A program made the position numbers and the translations under genes. Source: Euptelea pleiosperma (taxonomy: Eukaryota; Streptophyta; Magnoliopsida; Ranunculales; Eupteleaceae). From it: a stretch of DNA of 64,000 nucleotides. Each line of letters starts with the position of its first letter. Positions within the stretch are counted from its first letter, which is position 1. The DNA is taken from the NCBI GenBank assembly GCA_035048495.1, contig CM068544.1, positions 12,456,138 through 12,520,137 of the forward strand, written 5' to 3'. Positions 1 through 9,100 of the stretch are shown in pieces. The notes under the pieces were generated by a model. The model did not search any database, was not told where the DNA came from, and saw only the letters and a list, made by a program, of their open reading frames with translations.

Positions 1-121
1 TTTGCCATGATTTCCTACGAAAACTATATCCAGCACAAGTGGGATAGTAAAATCAAACACCCAACCAACCTTTAGACCATTGGGCAAGGATGCTTTCTAA
101 GCAAATTATTTGGTGAGCTAT
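1..121. other. Host flank left of solo LTR S3
   Basis: Short AT-rich sequence with no ORF and no resemblance to the LTRs. It ends in GCTAT (117-121), the left copy of the target duplication; the right copy is at 27490-27494. The host sequence therefore originally ran from 121 straight into 27495. No gene is visible here. Confidence 0.75.
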
Positions 122-774
122 TGATATTCGCTCAAAAGTGCTTATTTTAAGCAATTATCCTTTTAGCGTTATTGCATTCTCCCACGTTAAAATACTCTAT
201 TTATCTACTTTTCTACGTAAGAGTCTCTTTTGTTGCGTAGAACACACTTTTCTGGACGAAATGGTATATTTGCATGCATTAAACACATTTTCGAAAGTCT
301 AGACATGAAGTCATTCTGATAGAGTCTCATTACGCGCTTCTTCTGTCGTAGGAAACCCCGATGGGACAATTCTCGAGACTTGCAAGCCCACATCGATCAG
401 GAAAGCCCATTATCAAAGCTTAAAGAGCCCACATGCTATGACTAGAAGATATGGGCCAAATATGGGCTGAATAAGAGGACCAAAAAGCCGGCCCAAAGAA
501 CGAAGAGAGTAGGAGAGCCAATGACCAAGAGATGGACCAAAGCGTTTAAAGCCACATGAGTCAGCAAAGAATGATAGTCGACTCTACTGGAGAAGCGTGA
601 GGATGGTCACAGTGAAGACCAGGGTTCCAGACCCTCCGCCAGTGCTTTTCTCTCTATTTTCTGATACTTTCTCTCTCATCTGTCCTTATTCTCTCTCTCT
701 CTTCATCTCTCGGTCCTCGAATCTACTGACCTAACCCCAGAACTCCTGCCCATCGCCTCTATCTCATCTCCCTT

Positions 775-834
775 AGCTTTCTGACCGTTGGATCTTCCAT
801 CGGACCGTTAGATCTTCAATCGGACCGTTGGATC
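775..834 (-). repeat. Three 20-bp AACGG repeats in S3 U3
   Basis: On the minus strand the unit is GATCCAACGGTCCGATTGAA with small changes, repeated at an exact 20-bp spacing. The same block lies in the other LTRs at 3531-3590, 15701-15760, 24051-24110, 25719-25778, 33131-33190, 39050-39109 (inverted), 48918-48957 (two units), 57493-57532 (two units), 59818-59877 and 61617-61676. The outermost unit often reads TCCAACGGTCA, an exact fit to the plant MSA consensus YCYAACGGYYA. Confidence 0.85.
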
Positions 835-1097
835 TCTCTAGATCCGTTGATCTACCAATCTGAGTCCCAATCAAGTCACCATCCATCCGATCGCCATCAG
901 ACCGTCTGTCACATCATCTTGTGATACAATGGACATCACAAATCCATGTGGGCCAGTAGCCGGGCCCATCATCATCGACCCGTTGTCCGACCAGTTAGTG
1001 GACCCCGTGAATTTCCAAAGAATTTTAATTAAATTTCAAAAAAATGGGGGGTCCACTAATTGGGGAGATTCCCCATAGAAAAGTAGATTTTTACTTA

Positions 1098-1140
<43 letters not shown>

Positions 1141-1151
1141 TTTCAAAAATA

Positions 1152-1189
1152 CCCTATTTCCATTAATGGAAATAGGGAGCTTTAAAAGG
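1152..1189 (+). promoter_or_regulatory. Core promoter of S3: 26-bp palindrome plus TATA-like box
   Basis: Perfect palindrome 1152-1177 with arms CCCTATTTCC and GGAAATAGGG around ATTAAT, followed four bases later by TTTAAAAGG (1181-1189). A small hairpin GGGTTCG-TT-CGAACCC (1200-1215) lies about where transcription would start. The same arrangement occurs in A2 (3181-3244 and 25371-25432), N1 (15310-15374 and 23662-23726), S7 (39996-40060, one palindrome mismatch) and A4 (61246-61311, diverged). The promoter role is inferred from position and conservation. Confidence 0.6.
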
Positions 1190-1325
1190 AGAAGGAGAGG
1201 GGTTCGTTCGAACCCTAATCCCCCTCCAATCTCCTCCTCTCCTTCCCCCTATCCTTTCCCTTCTTCCCCGCGACTTCTTTTTCCTCTTCTTCCTCCTTTC
1301 TTCTTCGTCTTCTTCCCTATCCTTC

Positions 1326-1710
1326 GCCGGAGTTGCAGGTTTGCAACTCCGGCCGTTCTTCTTCTTCTTCTTCTTCTTCTTCTTCTTCTTTTCTTCTTCT
1401 TCTTCTTCTCCTTCTTCTTCTTCTTCTTCTCTATCTTCTTCTTCTGTCCCTTTTCCTTGTTAGTCCACCGGAGTTGCAGAACTCCGGTCATCTTCCTCCT
1501 CCCTTCTTCACGCCGGAGTTGCACACCTGCAACTCCGGTCGCCCACAGCTTCTCCGCCGTAGCTGCTGCTACACACACCGCACACCTCCATCATTTCCTC
1601 CCCCTTTCCTTCTTCCCATCTCTTCTTCCTCATCGTCTTCCTCCTCCTCCTCCTCCTGTTATCTTCTTCTTCTCAACATTCTCGCCGGAGTTGCAGGTCT
1701 GCAACTCCGG
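1326..1710 (+). repeat. CCGGAGTTGCA hairpin cluster in a (TTC)n tract, S3
   Basis: Four inverted repeats with arms CCGGAGTTGCA/TGCAACTCCGG and short variable loops: 1326-1353, 1467-1488 (shortened), 1513-1538 and 1685-1710, embedded in TTC triplet repeats. They lie downstream of the TATA box, so the transcript would carry C/U-rich RNA studded with stem-loops. Long ORFs across this zone are low-complexity Ser/Leu/Phe runs and are not called as genes. Confidence 0.85.
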
Positions 1711-1913
1711 CCATCTTCCTCAGCTTCCTCTTCTTTTTTTTCGTACTCTTTATCTCCTTCTTCTTCCTCTTTCTTTTCTTCCGTTTCTTCCTTTCCTTGT
1801 TGTCCGCCTGCTGCCACGTCTACTGCAGCAACCAGCGCCACCATCAACGCTGTCTTCCACGTTCTCGACCTCCCTCCCATGGGCTCAAGCCGGTGCACCA
1901 TCACCTTGGGCGG

Positions 1914-4242
1914 TGAAAGTAGGATTTTTCCGCGTCGTTGGTTACGGAAACCCTAATCTCAACAAGATTTGTAATTTGATCCGAGTTTTAATCCTGCAAA
2001 ATATGCGATATTGTATAGGGATTCGTGTCGGATGTCGATCCGCACTCGGGGTTAGTGTGCGTAATTCAAAGACATGAAATGACGGATTTTTATCAAGAAA
2101 ACATGGAGAGGTGAGAATGGTGATGGATTTAAAACATGCTTAGTGATTTCTAGAGAGAGAAATTGCCATAAGATTAAAAAGAAAATAACTAAAACAATGA
2201 AGTAATACTAGAATTTATTGAAATAATAATTTTCTTACAATATTCTCAATCAAAATTGCGAACTAAACATAAAAAGAACTAAAAGGATTAAACTATAAAG
2301 CCGTAAGAACTAGGAAGAGAATAAGAGGAGAGAGAGTATGAATTTTTAGAAAGAGAGAAGAGACTAGAGAGAGAGAAAGAAGAGAGAGAAACAAGCTATG
2401 GAGGGTTAGAGAGAGAATCTCACATTTGCAAACTTACCGAGAGTGATGGAGATCAACCCAACAGCGAAGGATCGGTTCAAAGAAGGATCGGCCATGATGT
2501 GAGGTGGTGTGGTGGAGGGACTTGATGTGGAAGGAGGTTCACGGCCTAACCGTGAGTGGTGGTGCTTGCAGGCGGTGCTAACAGTCATGCAAGTTGACGA
2601 AGGTGTAGGATAGATGAACGGTCGTGATCGCTAGATATCATGGCCGTAGTTTGTGAGAGGTTGTTGGATTGAAGACTCACTGGAGATGCTGGTGTGCACG
2701 GCCTACAACAACGGATGTTGTAGGCGTTGGTTGATTCGCAAGGGGCAGCAGCTTCACCGGTCAGAGTTGTAGGCCAATTTTTGGCCGGTAAGTTGCTGGC
2801 ACTGCAACTTAAAGATGAGAAGAGGAAGAGAGGACAGTAGCGCAACAGGTGGAGGAGCCACCAGGAACGTGGAGGGCAGCAAGGAAGTGATGAAGAAAAC
2901 GTTGGGTTGAGGGATCGCACGTAGGGATCCAAGGTGAGGACGGGGTTTTTGGAATTTCTAGGTTCGATGGTGAAAAGGAGGCGGAGAAGATGGTGGCTGG
3001 TGATGTTGGTTTCGCCGGAGTTGCAGGTGGTGGCCGGAGTTGCAGGCTGCAACTCCGGTGGAAAAAACGGTGAAGAAGATGACGAAGGTGGAGGAGAAGT
3101 CGAGGAAAACAGCGGCCAAGAGAGGGGGAAAAGGGAGAAACGAGTTGGGGGAGAGAATGGAAGAGAAAGGGGGGGGATTAGGGTTCGAACGAACCCTTCT
3201 CCCTCATCTTATAAAGCTCCCTATTTCCATTAATGGAAATAGGGTATTTTTTGAAAATAAAAATTTTTTTTTTTTGAAAAGTAAAAACCTACTTTTCTAT
3301 GGGGAATCTCCCCAATTAGTGGACCCCCCATTTAATTAAAATTATTTTTGAAATTCGCGAGGTCCACTAACTGGTCGGACAGCGGGTCGATGCTGATGGG
3401 CCCGGCTACTGGCCCACATGGACTGATGATGTCCATCGTCTCACAAGATGATGTGACAGGCATTCTGAAGGCGATCGGATGGATGGTGACTTGATTGGGA
3501 CCCAGATTGGTAGATCGACGGATCTAGAGAGATCCAACGGTCCGATTGAAGATCCAACGGTCCGATGAAAGATCCAACGGTCAGAAAGCTAAGGGAGATG
3601 AGATAGAGCTGATAGGCAGGAGTTCTGGGGTTAGGTCAGTAGATTCGAGGATCGAGAGATGAAGAGAGAGAGAGAATAAGGAGAGATGAGAGAAAAAGTA
3701 TCAAAAAAATGGAAAAAAGCACTGGCGGAGGGTCTGGAACCCTGTTCTTCACTGTGACCATCCTCACGCTTCTCCAGTAGAGTCGACTATCATTCCTTGC
3801 TGACTCATGTGGCTTTAAACGCTTTGGTCCGTCTCTTGGTCATTGGCTCTCCTGCTCTCTTCGTTCTTTGGGCCGGCTTTTTGGTCCTCTTATTCAGCCC
3901 ATATTTGGCCCATATCTTCTAGTTATAGCATGTGGGCTTGTTAAGCTTTGATAATGGGCTTTCATGATTGATTTGGGCCCACAAGTCTCGAAAATCGTCC
4001 CATCGGGGTTTCCTGCGACAGAAGAAGCGCGTAATGAGACTTTATCAGAACGGCTTAATATTTAGACTTCCGAAAATGTGTTTAATGCATGCAAATATAC
4101 CATTTCGTCCAGAAAAGTGTGTTTTACTCAATGAGATAGACTCTTACGTAGAAAAGTGGATAATTAGAGCAGTTTTACGTAGGAGAGTGCGATAACGCTA
4201 ACAGGATAAGTGCTTAAAATAAGCACTTTTGAGCGAATATCA
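1914..4242 (-). repeat. 3' LTR of A2
   Basis: Starts TGAAAGTAGG and ends GAATATCA on the plus strand, so in sense (minus) it runs TGATATTC...CTACTTTCA. It contains a splice-donor-like GGTAAGT (minus, 2432-2438), a hairpin at 3034-3058 with a half copy at 3015, a TATA box GCTTTATAAG (minus, 3208-3217), the 26-bp palindrome (3219-3244) and three 20-bp AACGG units (3531-3590). ORFs at 2585-3052 and 2934-3339 are non-coding LTR sequence. Confidence 0.93.
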
Positions 4243-4254
4243 CAACCCCCAACC
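4243..4254 (-). other. Polypurine tract of A2
   Basis: Minus strand GGTTGGGGGTTG directly abutting the 3' LTR, the place and composition expected of the plus-strand priming site for reverse transcription. Equivalent tracts: 16410-16421 (N1), 33965-33976 (A5), 49588-49599 (N6) and 62327-62338 (A4, G-run broken by one A). Confidence 0.85.
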
Positions 4255-5780
4255 AGCATATTGCCAATCCTTGGCAATTAGTGCGAAATAAATGAGCTTA
4301 AAAGGGCTCTGCACATGCTGCACACTTTTTCATATTAGCTCAGGGAAAACACCGTTCGTCAAATTATTGAATGGATGCAAAAACAGTTACATGCTAGCGA
4401 AGAGTTTGAAAGTTTTGGCAAGACTACAGACTGATAATCATGACCCAGAATAGTCAGACTCTGCGTGTGTGTGTGCTCAACATTCTCATCATCTGACAGT
4501 AAAGATTTCCAGATCACCTCTAAGTTTTTCTGCCTCGACCTCAAATCTCACATGTTTAGCACTCAGAATAGAATCACACAAGAAGGGTTTTCTTCTTTTT
4601 CTCTCAATTTATATGTGAGGAGATATATTTAATATAAAGAGGCAAAAGATCTCACATATGTTTTATTTGAAGGAAGGACATCTTTAACAGAAGAAGATCT
4701 CATGATTGGAATACCACTTCACTCGGGAACGTCAGATCAAACTCTATAGCTTCTCTTTCTCCAATCTCCACATTTTATGATCGTACTATCCTAGAATCAA
4801 GTAGGACTTTCCTGGGTTGTAATGAGGCTTAGGTCAGGTGTAGAGAGATAAAGGGATACAGGATTTCAAAGATCTTGAGAGGATATTGTCATTTTCTTGC
4901 ATTTTTCCTGCGACGTAACACCATTATCTGGTTCTTTTTCCTTTTTTCATATTTTTCTCTTGTTCTTGATATTTTTGAGACTGCTCAATTTCTTTTCAGC
5001 ACTTTTTCATACTTCTTTCCATATTTTGTTTTCAGCTTGAACCACTTTCTTTTCCTTTTGATTTTTCTTCTTTACTTTTCTTTTCACGGTACACCCACAT
5101 CAGTTATTTTTTTATCCTTCTCAAAAGTAGGGTAGCTAGTAACACTTCGTAGCTAAACTGGGTTTTTGGTTAATGGGCTTACAAAGAAAAGGCTTTTATA
5201 GAAGGGTTCAAGGGGTTTCTAGTGAAGTATAATTCAGGTGAGTAAAAAGGCTGAATGGTTCAGAAAAAATGGCCTAAATCATTTTCTAGGGTTTGCACTA
5301 TCATGTATACTGTCTTGACTGGATACAAAGAAGGTTCTGTCGTAGTAATCCAATGTTGATGTCGTTCCGAGTTTTATGATCGAAGCAAAAGATAATGAGA
5401 TCTCTCAACGAATATTGCGGGCATGAAGAATAGTGAGTCATCTTGTGACTCAGAATTGTTGTATAACACTCTGAATTGATTAAAGGCTCGAAAGCTCACT
5501 GGGTTAGGTCTCCACAATTATTCTCACAGGATCTCTAGAGTTTCAAAACTTAGGATGACTCTGATGTTGATAGTGTACAATTGTGCCAAATCTGAGTTTT
5601 TCTGAGTTTTCAAACCTGCTGTAGTCACGCCTGACTTGACTCGACGCTAACTTTAAACAAAAATTGACATCCTCAATACTGACTTAACGAAGGTTTTTAG
5701 CTAATCAAAGTCAGGGTATTTGACACATTTTTGAAATTCTAGAAAACTTTTGGAGAACATCGGAAATCACCCCAAAAATT

Positions 5781-5820
<40 letters not shown>

Positions 5821-6166
5821 CATGAGTTTTGGTAAATACCCACCCCCAACCAAAATACAGCACCGTCCTCGGTGCTCATGACCGGGACATAAAATGATGA
5901 AAAATCGGTGATGATGATGCAAAGGATCAGGGAGGATGTTACCAAGTCAGCAGAAACTCGACAGTGAGTGATACCTGATGATCGGAAGAATGAATGTACC
6001 TGCATTTTCAAAGATATAACAATAATAACAAATGCATGAGACTCATGTACTCTAGGAATACCGGAATTGCCTTTCCGAAAGCGCTAAGTTTTACGTCTTC
6101 AGCCAGACATGACGGGGGTGACAGGCACCCCCAACCAAGTTGGAGCACAGGAGACTGAGTAGATCA
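4255..6166 (-). other. Conserved 3' non-coding region of A2
   Basis: About 1.9 kb between the end of pol and the PPT, where classical Athila elements carry an env-like ORF. No long sense ORF is present. The region is nonetheless strongly conserved in N1 (16422-18374), A5 (33977-35927), N6 (49600-51556) and A4 (62339-64000). It has a (GT)n patch near 4467, a long T-rich stretch (4900-5100), a 7-bp hairpin AGCACCG-TCCT-CGGTGCT (5859-5876) and the post-pol hairpin block. Antisense F/L-rich ORFs over the T-rich stretch look like a base-composition effect. Confidence 0.8.
6035..6136 (-). promoter_or_regulatory. Conserved post-pol RNA block with G5/C5 hairpin (A2)
   Basis: Just after the pol stop, GGGGGTG (6114-6120) pairs with CACCCCC (6126-6132). 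It is followed on the minus strand by a block including GACGTAAAACTTAGCGC and TTTCGGAAAGGCAATTCCGG. Counterparts are at 18283-18303 (N1), 35874-35892 (A5) and 51465-51485 (N6); there the closing pair changes from G-C to A-T while the stem is kept. From memory, many Athila-group elements have a related GACGTTAAAC...GCGCTT...GGCAA motif after pol. The function is unknown. Confidence 0.6.
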
Positions 6167-9100
6167 TCAGTCGACATAGGCAGGATCGATTAGATCGATC
6201 TCAAAAGTCTGAATGAACAATACGTCAAGTTCATGGAACTGTTTTAGACGCTGCCCATTGACCTGAAAAGAGGAGTGATCCTTGGGATCCTCAATAGTGA
6301 TTGCCCCAAAGGGTGTGACTGCGGTGACCGTATAAGGACCGGTCCACCTAGATTTCAGTTTCCCAGGGAAGAGATGGAGACGAGAATTATAAAGAAGGAC
6401 CTTCTGTCCTGGCTGGAACTCTTTCCTGAGGATGCTCTTGTCATGTATCCACTTCATTTTGGCTTTGTAATTCTTGGACAAGTTGTAGGCATCATTTCTG
6501 AGTTCTTCTAACTCATTCATTTGAAGTTTCCGCTCCTCCCCTGCGGAGTCTAGGTCGAAGTTGAGTTTCTTAATGGCCCATAGGGCACGATGTTCAATCT
6601 CTACCGGTAGATGACAAGATTTCCCAAAGACGAGACGATAGGGAGACATATTGAGTGGGGTCTTGTAGGCGGTTCTGTATGCCCATAAAGCATCGGTGAG
6701 ACGAGTAGACCAGTCTTTACATGTGGTATTGACTGTCTTCTCCAAGATCTGCTTGATCTGACGATTAGAAACCTCCACTTGACCACTAGTCTGTGGATGA
6801 TAAGCTAGGGCAACCTTGTGGGTTACCCCATACTTCTTCATTAAGTTCTCGAATATCTTATTGCAGAAATGGGTGCCCCCATCACTAATGATGGCCTTAG
6901 GGGCACCGAATCGAGCGAAGATGAACTCCTTTAGGAATTTGACCACCACTTTGTGGTCATTGGTCTTGGTGGGAATGGCTTCTATCCATTTGGATACATA
7001 GTCTACCGCAAGGAGAATGTACTCAAAACCATAGGAAATGGGAAAGGGGCCCATGAAGTCGATGCCCCAAATGTCAAATATTTCATCGACCTGGATGGGA
7101 GTGAGGGGCATCATGTTCCTCTGGGAGATGCGGCCTAGATGCTGGCAATTAGGACAGGTTTTGCAGTAGATATGGGCATCTTTAAATAGTGTAGGCCAGT
7201 AGAATCCGCATTGCAAGACTTTTTCTGCAGTTTTCTTAGTACTGAAATGACCACCACAAGGTTGGTCATGACACGAGGACAAGATACTGAGTTGGTCCGA
7301 CTCAGGGACACAGAGACGAATGATCTGGTCAGGACAGTATTTATACAAATAAGGGTCATCCCAAGAGTAGTACTTAACTCTTGCTAGGAATTGGCTTTTG
7401 TCCTGTTTTGACCAGTGTGAAGGCATTTCTTCGGTGACAAGGTAGTTGACAATGTCAGCATACCAAGGATTAACAGAGATGGCGAACAGTTGTTCATCTG
7501 GAAAGGTTTCAGGGATGGGCTGGGTGTCGAAGGATGACTCTAAAGTCAGTCTAGACAAGTGATCAGCCACTACATTCTCAGTTCCTTTCTTATCCTTAAT
7601 CTCGAGGTCGAATTCCTGCAGTAAGAGAATCCATCGAATTAATCGAGGTTTGGTTTCCTTTTTCGACATGAGATAACGAAGGGCTGCATGATCAGTGTAC
7701 ACAACCACCTTAGTGGCTAAGAGGTACTGACGAAATTTATCAAGGGCGAAGACTACCGCCAGGAGTTCTTTCTCAGTGGTGGAGTAATTCATTTGGGCAG
7801 AGTTAAGAGTTTTGCTCGCGTAGTAGATCACATGGGATCGTTTGTCGATTCTCTGCCCTAGAACGGCGCCTAACGCGTAGTCAGAAGCATCGCACATTAC
7901 CTCAAAAGGTAGAGTCCAATCCGGGGGACGGATAATGGGCGCAGTAGTGAGCTCAGATTTGAGACGCTCAAATGCCTTGACACAGTCAGCATTAAAGTCG
8001 AAAGGACTATCTTTAGCTAGAAGATGGGACAGAGGTCGAGCGATTTGAGAGAAGTCCTTGATGAATCGCCTATAGAATCCTCCGTGTCCCAAAAAGGATC
8101 GGATGTCACGCACGGACTTAGGAATGGGCAAGGTCGAGATGATATCGATTTTAGCTTTGTCGACCTCAATGCCCTGATGGGAAATGACATGTCCCAGAAC
8201 AATGCCCTTCTTCACCATGAAGTGGCATTTCTCCCAATTGAGGACAAGTCGCTTGTCCTGACAGCGTTGAAGTACCAGCCCTAGATGGTTCAGACAGTCA
8301 TCAAAGGATGACCCAAAAACTGAGAAGTCGTCCATAAAGACTTCAAGGAATTTTTCCACCATGTCAGAGAATATACTCATCATACACCTTTGAAAGGTCG
8401 CGGGTGCATTGCAGAGGCCAAAGGGCATGCGCTTGTAGGCAAAAGTGCCAAAGGGACAGGTGAAAGTTGTCTTCTCGTGATCCTCAGGGGCGATGGGTAT
8501 TTGATTATACCCTGAGTAACCATCGAGGAAGCAGTAATAGGAGTGACCTGCTAATCTCTCCAACATTTGGTCTATGAAGGGTAAAGGAAAATGGTCCTTC
8601 CTAGTGTTGGTGTTGAGTCGTCGGTAATCGATGCAGACTCTCCACCCTTTCTTCAGGCGCTGGGTTACCATTTCCTTGTTCTCATTTTCCACAACTGTGA
8701 ATCCTGCCTTTTTAGGGACGACATGAATAGGACTCACCCATTTGCTATCGGAGATGGGATAAATGATACCCGCATCTAACAGTTTAAGGACCTCATCCTG
8801 GACTACATCCTTCAAGACGGGGTTCAACCTCCTCTGGTGTTCTCGAGAGGTTTTGGATTCATCCTCGAGATAGATGTGATGTTGGCACACCGAGGGGTCT
8901 ATGCCTCGAATATCATCTATAGTCCAACCTATCGCAGATTTGTGCTCGTTGAGCAGCTCGAGAAGTTTCTTACGTTCACTCTCAGACAAAGCGGAAGCAA
9001 TAATGACAGGGTAGGTTTCCTTAGGACCAAGATAGGCATAGGAAAGATCTGTTGGAAGTGGCTTGAGCTCCAATGTTGGAGCAGATGGAGTTGAAGTAGG

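Larger units (their letters stand above)
122..1913 (+). mobile_element. Solo LTR S3, 5' part (U3, R and start of U5)
   Basis: Plus-strand Athila-type LTR beginning TGATATTCGC. It is cut at 1913 by insertion of A2 and resumes at 26436; the joined LTR is about 2846 bp. There is no internal region and 5-bp direct repeats GCTAT flank both ends, so this is a solo LTR left by LTR-LTR recombination. In order it holds the terminal inverted repeat, ACGT-rich U3, three 20-bp AACGG repeats (775-834, shown inverted), an (AT)n tract (about 1107-1131), the 26-bp palindrome (1152-1177), a TATA-like TTTAAAAGG (1181-1189) and the (TTC)n/hairpin zone (1326-1710). GGCGG at 1909-1913 is the A2 target duplication. 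Confidence 0.93.

Noticed and set aside
1166..2077. Long Ser/Leu/Phe/Arg/Glu-rich ORFs over TTC/GAA tracts (also 14788-15276, 23140-23628, 40093-40616, 47630-48361, 56196-56936, 60855-61234)
   Set aside because: They are open only because triplet repeats lack stops. They lie in LTRs, overlap on both strands, and recurring phrases such as CNSG or RSCRPATP are translations of the hairpin repeat.
122..4242. A single foldback transposon made of opposed arms
   Set aside because: The opposed arms belong to two insertions with separate target duplications (GCTAT and GGCGG). The symmetry comes from insertion in reverse orientation.
4875..5135. Hydrophobic F/L-rich ORF, recurring at 17061-17300, 50220-50504 and 62956-63219; could be a membrane protein
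   Set aside because: It is antisense to the element, in a T-rich stretch, and its reading frame varies between copies. Base composition explains it.
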